NCBI RefSeq assembly: GCF_010500245.1
Contig: NZ_JAAGOX010000043.1
Location: 225,562-289,561 of the forward strand
Direction: 5' to 3'
DNA: 64,000 nucleotides
Source: Ruegeria sp. PrR005
GTDB taxonomy: Bacteria; Pseudomonadota; Alphaproteobacteria; Rhodobacterales; Rhodobacteraceae
Under the pieces are notes generated by a model. That model had not been told where the DNA came from. It saw nothing but the letters and a program-made list of their open reading frames with translations, and ran no database searches. Positions within the stretch are counted from its first letter, which is position 1, and every line of letters begins with the position of its first letter. A program made the translations under genes and the position numbers. Below, piece after piece: positions 18,050 to 27,288 of this stretch.

Positions 18050-19593
18050 ACCATTGGATCATCGCCCCGATCGTGTTGCCCGCACTGCTGGCGCCCTTCA
18101 TCATCATGGTCCTGCGCTATCACCTGGACCTGCAACGTATCTTCTCGGTCGCGGGAACCGTCGGCCTGGTGGGGATCGCGCTGACCCTGACGGCGCAGGC
18201 CGCAGGCGGCGAAATTCAGGTCTATGAACTGGGTAACTGGCCCGCGCCCTTTGGCATCGTGCTGGTGCTCGACCGGTTGTCGGCCTTGATGGTTCTGCTG
18301 ACCTCACTGCTGGCGCTGGCGGTGGTGCTCTACGCCATGGGATCGGGATGGGACAAGCGCGGGCGCCATTTCCACCCGTTGTTCCAATTTCAACTGATGG
18401 GGGTTTGTGGCGCCTTCCTGACCGGGGATGCGTTCAACCTTTTCGTGTTCTTCGAGGTACTGCTGATCGCATCCTACGGTCTGATGATCCATGGCGGTGG
18501 CCCCGTCCGGTTCAAGGCCGGGGTGCAATATGTCACCTACAACCTGCTCGGCTCGACCCTGTTCCTGTTCGCGCTCGGCACGCTCTATTCGGTGACCGGC
18601 ACGCTCAACATGGCCGATCTGGCGGTGCGGGTGGCCGACCTGCCGACCGAGGATACCGCCCTGCTCAGGGTCGGCGCTGTGCTTTTGCTGCTGGTTTTCT
18701 GCATCAAGGCTGCGGTTCTGCCGCTGCATTTCTGGCTGCCGGCCAGCTATTCCCTTGCGCCGATGCCAGTGGCTGCGCTTTTTGCGATCATGACCAAGGT
18801 GGGCGCCTATTCCATCCTCCGGATGTACACGCTGGCCTTTGGGCCTGATGTGGCGATCACCCAGGGGCTGGCCGGAGACTGGCTGCTGCCAGCGGCGCTC
18901 GTCACGCTCGCCATCGGCGCAGTCGGGATCCTGGGCACGCAGCATATCGCACGGATGGTCGCATTTGCCGCCATCGCCTCGATGGGCACGCTGCTGATCG
19001 CGGTGTCGCTGTTCACACCCCAGGCCACGGCGGCGGCTCTATACTACGCCGTACATTCCACACTCGCCGCCGGGCTGATGTTCCTGATCGCCGATCTGGT
19101 AATCGAACGCCAGGGCGGCCGCATCGACGGCATGACACCGATGCCGCAAAGCGGGCTAATCGCCACGCTCTATTTCATCGGGGCCATCGCGCTGGCGGGC
19201 ATGCCACCCCTGTCGGGGTTCGTCGGCAAGCTGCTGGTGATGGACGCTGCCCGTGACGCAGGCGATTTCACCGCGATCTGGGCGGTGATTCTGGTCAGTT
19301 CCTTCATCACCATCGTCGGGCTCGCGCGGGCCGGATCGCTCATCTTCTGGCAAAGCCACGATGCCCGCCACAACAACGAACCTGACCCAGAAAACGAGGA
19401 CAAGGTGATCCACCTGCCGCCCCCCGAACCGATGCCGGTCCTGACCTTTTCGGCCGTTTTCGGGCTGGTTGCCGGGCTGATCGGACTGACGCTGTTTGCC
19501 GGCCCCTTGATGGAATACACAAGCTCAATGGCCGAACAGCTCTATACGCCGGACCACTATATCGACGCAGTCCTGAAGGGAGGCGAGCAATGA
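18046..19593 (+). CDS. mnhD: Na+/H+ antiporter subunit D
   Basis: A 515-aa polytopic NuoM/N-like subunit, the second large proton-channel protein of Mrp. Recognisable features are LDRLSALMVLLTSLLALAV, GDAFNLFVFFEVLLIASYGL (conserved Glu), the KAAVLPLHFWLPASYSLAP broken-helix motif and HIARMVAFAAIASMGTLL. Length is normal. It is coupled by ATGA overlaps to mnhC and mnhE. Confidence 0.93.
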   Translation: MNHWIIAPIVLPALLAPFIIMVLRYHLDLQRIFSVAGTVGLVGIALTLTAQAAGGEIQVYELGNWPAPFGIVLVLDRLSALMVLLTSLLALAVVLYAMGSGWDKRGRHFHPLFQFQLMGVCGAFLTGDAFNLFVFFEVLLIASYGLMIHGGGPVRFKAGVQYVTYNLLGSTLFLFALGTLYSVTGTLNMADLAVRVADLPTEDTALLRVGAVLLLLVFCIKAAVLPLHFWLPASYSLAPMPVAALFAIMTKVGAYSILRMYTLAFGPDVAITQGLAGDWLLPAALVTLAIGAVGILGTQHIARMVAFAAIASMGTLLIAVSLFTPQATAAALYYAVHSTLAAGLMFLIADLVIERQGGRIDGMTPMPQSGLIATLYFIGAIALAGMPPLSGFVGKLLVMDAARDAGDFTAIWAVILVSSFITIVGLARAGSLIFWQSHDARHNNEPDPENEDKVIHLPPPEPMPVLTFSAVFGLVAGLIGLTLFAGPLMEYTSSMAEQLYTPDHYIDAVLKGGEQ

Positions 19594-20087
19594 AACTGTT
19601 GCGCCGGGTGTTCCCGCACCCGCATCTCACCATCCTTCTTACGATCGTCTGGGTGCTGCTGGCAAACGCGCCGTCGCTTAATTCGGTCGTGTTCGGCCTG
19701 ATCCTCGGGATCGTGATCCCGTTCATCACCCAGCCCTATTGGCCAGACCGCCCGATCCTGCGGAACTGGCCGATGGTGGTGGAGTACATCCTGGTCGTTC
19801 TGTGGGACATCGTGGTGGCGAATTTCACCGTCGCCCGAATCATCCTGTTCAAACGTGATGCCGACCGGCAGCCGAACTGGGTCTGCGTCCCGCTCGAACT
19901 GCGCAGCCCCGAGGCGATTACCGTGCTGGCGGGTACCATCACCATGACCCCAGGAACTGTCAGCTGCGACCTGTCTGCACAAGGTCACAACCTGTTGGTG
20001 CATTGCCTGGACGCCCCCGATCCCGACGCGGTGCGCGACGAGATCAAGCACCGTTATGAACGCCGCCTGAAGGAGATTTTCGAATGA
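19590..20087 (+). CDS. mnhE: Na+/H+ antiporter subunit E
   Basis: A 165-aa subunit with two N-terminal membrane helices and a cytoplasmic C-terminal domain containing the family signature ITVLAGTITMTPGTVSCDL. MnhE has no complex I counterpart; it is structural in the Mrp assembly. ATGA overlaps join it to mnhD and mnhF. Confidence 0.93.
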   Translation: MKLLRRVFPHPHLTILLTIVWVLLANAPSLNSVVFGLILGIVIPFITQPYWPDRPILRNWPMVVEYILVVLWDIVVANFTVARIILFKRDADRQPNWVCVPLELRSPEAITVLAGTITMTPGTVSCDLSAQGHNLLVHCLDAPDPDAVRDEIKHRYERRLKEIFE

Positions 20088-20359
20088 TCATCATGGACTA
20101 TGCGATCTACTTCACCTTTGCCTGTTTCGGGGCGGCCGTCATGATGTGCCTGTGGCGGATCATCACCGCTGACGGGGTTGGCACTCGGGTTTTGGCGCTG
20201 GACACGATGGTAATCAACACCATCGCCCTGATGGTTCTCTACGGCCTGCTCTTGGGAACCGAGATCTTTTTCGAGGCGGCCATGATCATTGCCATGCTGG
20301 GCTTTGTCTCGACCGTCGCCTATGCGCGCTTCATGCTGCGCGGCAACATCATCGAGTGA
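20084..20359 (+). CDS. mnhF: Na+/H+ antiporter subunit F
   Basis: A 91-aa, three-helix membrane subunit with the conserved segment RIITADGVGTRVLALDTMVIN and a downstream FEAAMIIAMLGFVSTVAYARF. Translationally coupled to mnhE by ATGA; mnhG follows after 7 bp. Confidence 0.92.
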   Translation: MIIMDYAIYFTFACFGAAVMMCLWRIITADGVGTRVLALDTMVINTIALMVLYGLLLGTEIFFEAAMIIAMLGFVSTVAYARFMLRGNIIE

Positions 20360-20366
20360 GGGCGAC

Positions 20367-20753
20367 ATGACAGAATTCTGGGAAATCGTCATCGCCTTCT
20401 TCCTGATCATTTCGGGCATCTTCGGCTTTGTCGGCTCGTTCGGGATGATCAAGCTCAAGGATCCGATGTCGCGCCTGCATGCACCGACCAAGGCGACCAC
20501 ACTGGGCGTGGGCGGCGTGCTGATCGCCTCTATCCTCCACTCGCTCGCATTGGAGCATCGGCTGTCGCTGCACGAGTTGCTGATCACGCTGTTTCTGTTC
20601 CTCACGGCGCCGGTCACAGCCCTGTTCATTGCCAAATGGCACATTCACCGGCATGAAACGCCGGACAGCCTGCCCAATGCGGGCGAGGATGGCAAATGGG
20701 CAACCCATGCGGTACAGACCGACGAAGAGATACCCGACCACACGGCGACCTGA
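20367..20753 (+). CDS. mnhG: Na+/H+ antiporter subunit G
   Basis: A 128-aa subunit with three hydrophobic helices and the family signature GMIKLKDPMSRLHAPTKATT followed by LGVGGVLIAS. I chose the ATG at 20367 (GAGGGCG upstream); the frame runs further back but would be out of phase with mnhF and has no ribosome site. The hydrophilic tail after residue 95 is longer than I expect and rich in acidic residues. The next gene starts 4 bp after its stop. Confidence 0.92.
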   Translation: MTEFWEIVIAFFLIISGIFGFVGSFGMIKLKDPMSRLHAPTKATTLGVGGVLIASILHSLALEHRLSLHELLITLFLFLTAPVTALFIAKWHIHRHETPDSLPNAGEDGKWATHAVQTDEEIPDHTAT

Positions 20754-20757
20754 GTAA

Positions 20758-22917
20758 ATGCACACCCCTCCCCTGCCCCGCACCCGCGACCTTGTTCTGA
20801 TCGGGGGCGGGCACACCCATGCGCTGGTGCTGCGCAAATGGGGGATGATGCCGCTGGCGGGTGTCCGGGTGACGGTGATCAATCCCGGCCCCACCGCCCC
20901 CTATTCCGGCATGTTGCCCGGCTTTGTGGCAGGCCACTATGCGCGCGGCGATCTGGATATCGACCTTGTACAACTGGCCCGGTTCGCCGGGGCCCGGGTG
21001 ATTCTGGGCGAGGTGCAGGGCATCGACCTGAACCGGCGCGAGGTGCTGGTGCCTGGGCGCCCACCGGTCGCTTTTGATATCGCCTCGGTCAACGTCGGCA
21101 TTACCTCGGCGATGCCGGACCTGCCCGGTTTCGCGAAGCATGGTGTTCCCGCCAAGCCGCTGGGGCCGTTCGCCGCTCGCTGGGCCGAGTACCTTGCCGG
21201 CGAAGGCCCGGCGCAGGTGGCGGTGATTGGGGGTGGTGTGGCCGGGGCCGAACTGGTGATGGCGATGGCCCACGCCCTTCGCGCCCGCAACCGCACGGCC
21301 GAAGTGGCGCTGATCGACAATTTCCGGGTTCTGGGCGCCATGGGCGACAAGGCGGCCGCACGGGTGCGGCAGGCCATGAAATCCCTTGGCGTGACCCTGG
21401 TCGAGGGGACGGAGATCGCGCAGGTGCAGGCAAAGGGGGTCGAACTGGCCGATGGCCGGATAATCCCGGCCCGGTTCGTGACTGGCGCCGCCGGGGCACG
21501 CCCCTATCCATGGATGGCCGATAGCGGCCTGGCCACCCATGACGGGTTCATCGCCGTCGATGCGTGTCTGCAAACCAGCGATCCGGCCATCTTCGCCGCT
21601 GGCGATTGCGCCCACCTGTTGGACAGCCCCCGGCCCAAGGCGGGGGTTTATGCCGTGCGCGAGGCGCCGGTGCTCTACGATAACCTGCGCGCCGCCTTTG
21701 GCGCGGGTAACATGCGCCCCTATCGGCCACAAAGGGATTATCTGAAACTGATATCTTTGGGCAGCAAGGCAGCCCTGGCCGAGAAATGGGGCATGGTGTT
21801 CTCAGGGCCTCTGATGTGGCGGTGGAAGGACCGGATCGACCAAACCTTCATGGAGCGTTTCCGTGACCTGCCGCGCATGGGCCAGCCTGCCTTGCCAGAA
21901 CTCCATGCCCAAGGTCTGATCGAAGCGCTGGGGGACAAGCCGCTCTGCGGCGGATGCGGCGCCAAGGTCGGACGAGCGGCATTGCGCGCGGCCCTTGCAC
22001 CGCTGCCCGGCGCAACTCGGGGCGACGTGACGCCCCTGCCCGGCGACGACGCGGCCTTGCTGACCACGGGTGGGGTGCGCCAGGTCATGACGTCGGACCA
22101 TCTGCGCGGGCTGACCGAGGACCCGGTGTTGATGACCCGGATCGCGGCCCATCACGCGCTGGGCGATATTTGGGCCATGGGGGCCGAGCCGCAGGCGGCC
22201 ACCGCGACGGTGATCCTGCCCCGGCTATCGCCCGAATTACAGCAGCGCAGCCTGACCGAGATCATGGCGGCCGCGACCGAAGTGATGCGCGACGCCGGGG
22301 CGGAAATCGTCGGCGGCCATAGTTCCGTCGGCGACGAGTTGACCATCGGCTTTACCCTGACCGGGCTTTGCCAACGCGACCCGATCACACTTGCCGGCGG
22401 GCGACCGGGTGACGTGCTGATCCTGACCAAACCCTTGGGCAGTGGTGTGCTGATGGCGGGTGAGATGGCCGGACAGGCCGCGGGCGTTGATGTAGCGGCC
22501 GCCTATGGCTGGATGACACAGGGACAGGGACAGGCCGCGCAGATCCTGCGCGGTGCCCATGCGATGACCGACGTGACCGGTTTTGGCCTGGCCGGACATC
22601 TCCATGGCATTTGCGAGATGTCTGGTACCGGAGCAGAGATCGACCTGGAAGCCGTGCCGGTGATGCAGGGTGCGCTGGAACTGTCGCAGGCGGGGGTGCG
22701 CTCGTCGATCTTTGGTGAAAACCGGATGCTGGTGCCGGAATTGCCCGCAACCGGCAAGGCGGCGTTGCTGTTCGACCCGCAAACCGCAGGCGGATTGCTG
22801 GCCGCTGTCACGCCGGAAGAGGCGACCCCGCTTCTGGAGCAATTGCAGGTGGCAGGGTATCCGGCGGCGATCATCGGGCAACTGTCCGAGGCACCGGGTT
22901 TGCGGCTCAAGTCCTGA
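20758..22917 (+). CDS. selD: Bifunctional NADH dehydrogenase-like flavoprotein / selenide, water dikinase (SelD) fusion
   Basis: A 719-aa two-domain protein. Residues about 10-370 are a pyridine-nucleotide-disulfide oxidoreductase of the NDH-2 type (LVLIGGGHTHA, VAVIGGGVAGAE, IFAAGDCAH). Residues about 385-719 are SelD, which makes selenophosphate from selenide and ATP. The SelD catalytic motif reads CGGCGAK: Cys400 and Lys403 match E. coli Cys17 and Lys20, while the position of Cys19 is Ala. No in-frame UGA/selenocysteine is present. The flavoprotein half may reduce or deliver selenium, but that is inference. Its SelU partner lies convergently downstream. It starts 4 bp after mnhG. Confidence 0.92.
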   Translation: MHTPPLPRTRDLVLIGGGHTHALVLRKWGMMPLAGVRVTVINPGPTAPYSGMLPGFVAGHYARGDLDIDLVQLARFAGARVILGEVQGIDLNRREVLVPGRPPVAFDIASVNVGITSAMPDLPGFAKHGVPAKPLGPFAARWAEYLAGEGPAQVAVIGGGVAGAELVMAMAHALRARNRTAEVALIDNFRVLGAMGDKAAARVRQAMKSLGVTLVEGTEIAQVQAKGVELADGRIIPARFVTGAAGARPYPWMADSGLATHDGFIAVDACLQTSDPAIFAAGDCAHLLDSPRPKAGVYAVREAPVLYDNLRAAFGAGNMRPYRPQRDYLKLISLGSKAALAEKWGMVFSGPLMWRWKDRIDQTFMERFRDLPRMGQPALPELHAQGLIEALGDKPLCGGCGAKVGRAALRAALAPLPGATRGDVTPLPGDDAALLTTGGVRQVMTSDHLRGLTEDPVLMTRIAAHHALGDIWAMGAEPQAATATVILPRLSPELQQRSLTEIMAAATEVMRDAGAEIVGGHSSVGDELTIGFTLTGLCQRDPITLAGGRPGDVLILTKPLGSGVLMAGEMAGQAAGVDVAAAYGWMTQGQGQAAQILRGAHAMTDVTGFGLAGHLHGICEMSGTGAEIDLEAVPVMQGALELSQAGVRSSIFGENRMLVPELPATGKAALLFDPQTAGGLLAAVTPEEATPLLEQLQVAGYPAAIIGQLSEAPGLRLKS

Positions 22918-22950
22918 GGCGCCGCCGCCGCCATGGCCTTACGGCGCATC

Positions 22951-22979
22951 CTCGGAGTATTTCTAGCGAAATAAAGGGG
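22951..22979. repeat. Dispersed intergenic repeat, copy 2 (short)
   Basis: Reverse orientation: CGGAGTATTTCTAGCGAAATAAAG in the 62-bp gap between the convergent selD and selU stops. It keeps the two core boxes of copy 1 but lacks the G-rich hairpin tail. Confidence 0.5.
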
Positions 22980-24050
22980 TTATACTGCGTGTAGTGACGG
23001 GGTTCGGTTCAGTGCCTGAGCAACGTCACTGGCCGCCTGGGCGATCCCCTCAACATCCAGCGATCTCGCAGAAACGGTGGCCAGGTGGTCGGTTTCGTGT
23101 GACCGGCGGGATTTCAGGTAAGCGGGGTCGTAATGCTGCTGCATCAGCGCGCGGGTCACGCCCGCCTTGTCGCCCGCGGCGATGAGCTGCAACCAGCCGT
23201 CCACCACCTCGTGACCGCGGTGATAGCGCAGCGGGTCGAGCTTGGCGATCAACGTCTCAGCGTCCGACAGGATGTCGTCATAGGCCGCTGTCAGATAGGC
23301 CGTGCGCGCCGCGATCGGGGCCTCAATCTCGATCCGGGGCGCGGCGCAGAGGGCCGACCAGAGACTGGGTGGCAGGATCCGCTCGCCGATCTTGGAGCTT
23401 TCCGCCTCGACCACCACGGGGCGGGCCGGGTCAAGCGCGCAGAGTGCACCAGCGAGCCTTGATTCAAAGGCTTTCTGGCTGGGCTGCCCGCCGGGACGGC
23501 CGCCCAGCAGCGAGCCACGGTGATTGGCAAGTGCTTCGAGATCAAGCACTTGTACGCCATGGTCTGGCAGATGGCCCAGGATTTCGGTCTTGGCGGTGCC
23601 GGTGAACCCGTCAAGCGCCACCAGCCGATGCGGCAGCGGATCATCGTAGAGATAGCGGTTCACCAAACGGCGATAGGTGCGATAGCCGCCCGCGATGACC
23701 TCGGCGCGCCAACCGATCTGTTGCAGCACCCAGGTGAAGGAGCCGGAGCGTTGGCCGCCGCGCCAGCAATAGACCAGGGGGCGCCAGGCGCCGTCGTGGT
23801 GGCTGAGGCTTTGTTCGACATGCGCGGCGGCGTTACGGAACACCAGCGCCGCGCCCAGCTTGCGCGCCAGAAACGGGCTCTGCTGTTTGTAGATGGTGCC
23901 GACGCGGGCGCGCTCCTCGTTGTCCAGTACCGGCAGGTTGATTGCACCGGGCAGGTGATCCTCGGCATGTTCGGCCGGGCTGCGGACGTCGATCACGGTG
24001 TCGAAGCCGTGCGCATAAAGCTGGGGAAGCGTGGTGAATTCGAGAGCCAT
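22980..24050 (-). CDS. selU: tRNA 2-selenouridine synthase
   Basis: A 356-aa enzyme (also called MnmH/YbbB) that replaces sulfur by selenium in the wobble 2-thiouridine of tRNA Lys, Glu and Gln, using selenophosphate from SelD. The N-terminal rhodanese domain has its catalytic Cys at position 95 (VYCWRGGQRS). A P-loop follows at about 148-155 (GFTGTAKT), then ESSKIGERILP. Length is normal. It converges on selD, so producer and user of selenophosphate are adjacent but separately transcribed. It ends an operon running from the GST gene through yedK. Confidence 0.93.
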   Translation of the reverse strand: MALEFTTLPQLYAHGFDTVIDVRSPAEHAEDHLPGAINLPVLDNEERARVGTIYKQQSPFLARKLGAALVFRNAAAHVEQSLSHHDGAWRPLVYCWRGGQRSGSFTWVLQQIGWRAEVIAGGYRTYRRLVNRYLYDDPLPHRLVALDGFTGTAKTEILGHLPDHGVQVLDLEALANHRGSLLGGRPGGQPSQKAFESRLAGALCALDPARPVVVEAESSKIGERILPPSLWSALCAAPRIEIEAPIAARTAYLTAAYDDILSDAETLIAKLDPLRYHRGHEVVDGWLQLIAAGDKAGVTRALMQQHYDPAYLKSRRSHETDHLATVSARSLDVEGIAQAASDVAQALNRTPSLHAV

Positions 24051-24086
24051 GCCCCCGTTTAACGCGCTTTGTACAAATCCGAAAGG

Positions 24087-24752
24087 TCAGGTCGAAATGG
24101 GCTCGATCAACTGCGGGCCGCTGGCGCGATTGGAGTTGACCTCCACCCCAACTCTATGAAATTGCAATACTTCTTCACCCCCCGGCTGCATCAGCCGGGC
24201 GGCGCCGTGGCCTGCCTCGCCCAGCCAGAGCGGCCAGTCGGCGGCTTCGAGAATCAGGGGCATGCGATGGTGGATTTGCGCCAAATGCCGGTTGGCGGCG
24301 GTGGTGACGATGGCGCAGGTGGGGCGGCGGTCTTCGTCCTGACCCCAGTCCTGCCAGATGCCGGCGAAGGCGATGGGCGCACCGTCACGGCGATGGATAT
24401 ACCAGGGCAGGCGTTTGCCCTCGGCATCCTTGGTCCATTCATAAAAACCGGTCGCCGGGATCAGGCAGCGGCGGTGGCGGCAGGCGTCGCGAAATGCCGG
24501 TTTCTCGGCCAGGGTCTCGGCCCGTGCATTGATCAGCAAAGGCCCCGAATTGACCGTTTTGTACCAGTGCGGAAGGAAGGACCAACCGTTTTGTACAAGC
24601 TCCCGGCCCCCCTCGACTGAGCGAATGACATGCACCTGATTGGTCGGGCAGACGTTGTAATTGGGCACCGGCGGCAGGTCGTTGGCAGGGCGCGCCTGGA
24701 ACAGGCGCGCCATTGCGTCGGTGGGCAGGGTGATGGCAAAACGTCCGCACAT
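24087..24752 (-). CDS. yedK: HMCES/YedK-type SOS response-associated protein (abasic-site DNA-protein crosslinking)
   Basis: A 221-aa SRAP-domain protein that covalently shields abasic sites in single-stranded DNA. The catalytic Cys must be residue 2, which fixes the start at ATG 24752 (MCGRFAI) although the frame extends upstream. Other active-site residues are visible: NAR at 75-77, Glu105 in TGFYEW and a His near 161 in IHHRMP. The usual W-G-L-I-P is NGWSFLP here. It lies 36 bp before selU and 10 bp after the GST stop, all on one strand. An SOS box is not evident. Confidence 0.92.
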   Translation of the reverse strand: MCGRFAITLPTDAMARLFQARPANDLPPVPNYNVCPTNQVHVIRSVEGGRELVQNGWSFLPHWYKTVNSGPLLINARAETLAEKPAFRDACRHRRCLIPATGFYEWTKDAEGKRLPWYIHRRDGAPIAFAGIWQDWGQDEDRRPTCAIVTTAANRHLAQIHHRMPLILEAADWPLWLGEAGHGAARLMQPGGEEVLQFHRVGVEVNSNRASGPQLIEPIST

Positions 24753-24762
24753 GGACGCCAGA

Positions 24763-25392
24763 TTACGAGGCCGCCTGCACCTTGGCCAGCGTCGCCTGCA
24801 CGATCCGTTCGGCGGATTGCCAGGCGGGCAGCGCCTCGATAGCGGCGATCCAGCGCTGGATATTGGCAAAGCCGTCCAGCGGATAGTGGCACTGCGCGCG
24901 CAGGCTGAGGATAGAGACGACCGAGATGTCGGCCAGCGTCACCCCGTCGCCCACCAACCAGTCGCGCCCGGCCAGATGGGTGTCGAGCACCGCCCCGTAT
25001 TTGGCGGTCTGCGTGGCGGCAGTGTCGAGATCGGCATCCATCTGACCAAAGATATGGCGGCTGATGAAGGGCGAGAGCGCGGGCGTCCAATGTGCCGTCT
25101 CCCAATATTGCCAGCGCAGGATGTCATAGCGGATGTCGGATTTCGGCCAGAGCGGCGTGTCGACCTCAGCACAGAGCCGCGCCATGATGGCGTTCGATTC
25201 CCACAGCGTGCCGCCGTCCGCATATTCGAGCACCGGCACCTTGGCATTGGGGTTGAGGGCGACAAAGCCGGGGGCGTGCTGCTCGCCGGTGGCGAGGTTG
25301 ACCATTTCAAGCGGCAGGTCCAGACCCAGATGGGCGTTGACCACAAGCACCTTGCGGGAGTTCGGAGACGGGGGAAAGACATGCAGTTTCAT
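24763..25392 (-). CDS. Glutathione S-transferase family protein
   Basis: A 209-aa two-domain GST. The thioredoxin-like N-terminal half contains PPSPNSRKV with a catalytic Ser position, NAKVPVLEYADG (cis-Pro) and LWESNAI (glutathione-contact Glu-Ser). The helical C-terminal half includes the DWLVGDGVTLADISV N-capping box motif. Substrate unknown. It is the first gene of the minus-strand set GST-yedK-selU; AAAGGTG precedes the start. Confidence 0.88.
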   Translation of the reverse strand: MKLHVFPPSPNSRKVLVVNAHLGLDLPLEMVNLATGEQHAPGFVALNPNAKVPVLEYADGGTLWESNAIMARLCAEVDTPLWPKSDIRYDILRWQYWETAHWTPALSPFISRHIFGQMDADLDTAATQTAKYGAVLDTHLAGRDWLVGDGVTLADISVVSILSLRAQCHYPLDGFANIQRWIAAIEALPAWQSAERIVQATLAKVQAAS

Positions 25393-25536
25393 GGGGCACC
25401 TTTTATTTAACCCTTTTGTTAATTACCCTATCGCCCTGCCCTGCGTCAACCCGCTTGTCCCTGGGGCGTGCGGCCATTGCGGCGCCGCGTCTTGCACCGT
25501 AAACCTGTGCCCATCCCGCATCAGAGGCAGGTTTCG

Positions 25537-27273
25537 ATGCAAAACGACATCTCGCAGGCGCTGCGCGCCGTTCAGAGCGGCGATTTCCGCACCGCGCAGC
25601 GGCTGGCCCGCAAGGGGCTGAAGGCTGACAAGGTGCATCCCGGCTGGATGAACATCGCCGGAATCGCCGAATGCGGCATGGGACGGCCCAAGGCGGGGCT
25701 GCCGCATTTCCAACTGGCGCTGAAACTGGCGCCCGATTTCCACGAGGCGCGGCGCAATCTGGCGCAGACGCTGCTGCTGCTGGGGCGAGCCGAGGAGGCG
25801 GTGGGGCATTTGCACCGGATGACTCAGGCAAACCCGCAGGACGATGTCGCCTGGGCCCTGTTGGCACAGGTCGAGATGGCGCGGGGTGATGGTGCGGCGG
25901 CACGGACGGCGGTGGACCGGGTCATAGCCCTGCATCCGGGGCAGGCACGCGGGTATTTGCTCAGGGCGCGGCTGTTGGGACAGGTGGGCGAGGAGGCGGC
26001 GGCGCTGGCCGATCTGGAACGGGCGGCAGAGCTGGAACCGGGCAATGTCGAGGCACAGATCGCGCTGTCGCTGCCGCTGGCGCGGGTCGACCGGCCCGAT
26101 GCGGCGCGCGCGGCGGCGGAACGGGCGGTGTCACTGGCCCCGGGGCATGTTCCGGCCCGGCTGGTGCTGGCGATGCGGCTGGTGGAACAGGGAGAGACCG
26201 AGGCCGCAAAGGAACAGTACCGGGCGGTGCTGGAGATCGCGCCAGGACAGGCCGAGGCGCTGGAGCAACTGGCGCAGATCAATTCAGGCGCGGAAAACGC
26301 GGTGCTGGCCCCGCAGGTGCTGTCGGCGCTGAAGAACGTCGATGACAACGGACCCGCCAGGGGGCAGTTGCATTTTGCGCTGGCCCGGATTGCCGGGCAA
26401 GCGGGTGACGAGGACGGGTTTGCCAAACACCTGACCCGGGCCAATGCGGTGATGGCGCGGCTGATGCCCTATGACGCCGGGGCCGATACGCGGCTGAGCG
26501 AAGCGCTGATGGCGCGGTTCGAGCCCGGCACGGAAGGCGACGGGCCGGGCGACGGAGTGGCGCCGGTCTATGTGCTGGGCCTGCCCCGGTCGGGTACCTC
26601 GCTGACCGAGGCGATGCTGGGCGCGCATCCGGCGGTGCGCCCCCTGGGCGAGCGGATCGCGCCGGGGCGGTTGCTGGCGCCGCTGATCGACGGCGGGCTG
26701 CCGTTTGATGCAGGCGCACGAGCGGCATTCCGGCACGGCGAGGCCGAGAGCCTGCCCGCCCTGCCCGAGGGCACCCGGTTCTACACCGACAAGATGCCGG
26801 AGAATTACCGGCTGGCCGGGTTTCTGCTGGCGGCACGGGCGGATGCGCGGGTGATCCACCTGCGGCGCGACCCGCGCGATGTGGCGCTGTCGCTGTGGCA
26901 GGCGCATCTGGCAGGATCGGCGCTGAACTATGCCTATGACCTGCGGGCCATGGCGCATCGGTTCAACCTTTACGCCCGGATGATGGCGCATTGGCATGCG
27001 GTGTTCCCGGGCCGGATCCTGGATCTGGCCTATGAGGACCTGGTGGCGGATGTGGAGGGCGCCAGCCGTCGGCTGGCGGCGCATCTGGGGCTGGACTGGG
27101 TGCCCGAAATGGCGCGGCCGGATCAGGCGGCGGGCCAGGTGCTGACGCTGAGTGCCAATCAGTTGCGCCAGCCGGTGCACGCGCGCTCGGTCGGCAAATG
27201 GCGCAAGCATGCGGTCCTGCTTGCGCCGTTTCTCGCGGGGCTCGATCCCCGGCTCTGGCCCGAGCTGGGCTGA
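25537..27273 (+). CDS. Tetratricopeptide-repeat sulfotransferase
   Basis: A 578-aa protein with two halves. Residues about 1-270 are TPR repeats (recurring AWALLAQVEMARGD- and ALADLERAAELEP-like pairs). Residues about 330-570 are a PAPS-dependent sulfotransferase. The 5'-phosphosulfate loop is LGLPRSGTSLTEAM, and the second binding segment is VIHLRRDPRDVALSLW. I chose the ATG at 25537 with AGAGGCAGG upstream. TPR-sulfotransferases of this kind are common in marine bacteria; acceptors are mostly unknown. No signal peptide, so it is cytoplasmic. Confidence 0.85.
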   Translation: MQNDISQALRAVQSGDFRTAQRLARKGLKADKVHPGWMNIAGIAECGMGRPKAGLPHFQLALKLAPDFHEARRNLAQTLLLLGRAEEAVGHLHRMTQANPQDDVAWALLAQVEMARGDGAAARTAVDRVIALHPGQARGYLLRARLLGQVGEEAAALADLERAAELEPGNVEAQIALSLPLARVDRPDAARAAAERAVSLAPGHVPARLVLAMRLVEQGETEAAKEQYRAVLEIAPGQAEALEQLAQINSGAENAVLAPQVLSALKNVDDNGPARGQLHFALARIAGQAGDEDGFAKHLTRANAVMARLMPYDAGADTRLSEALMARFEPGTEGDGPGDGVAPVYVLGLPRSGTSLTEAMLGAHPAVRPLGERIAPGRLLAPLIDGGLPFDAGARAAFRHGEAESLPALPEGTRFYTDKMPENYRLAGFLLAARADARVIHLRRDPRDVALSLWQAHLAGSALNYAYDLRAMAHRFNLYARMMAHWHAVFPGRILDLAYEDLVADVEGASRRLAAHLGLDWVPEMARPDQAAGQVLTLSANQLRQPVHARSVGKWRKHAVLLAPFLAGLDPRLWPELG

Positions 27274-27288
27274 GCCGGGGCCTGACCG

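Noticed and set aside
20758..22917. Possible selenocysteine codon in selD
   Set aside because: The SelD active-site codon is an ordinary Cys and the frame has no internal TGA.
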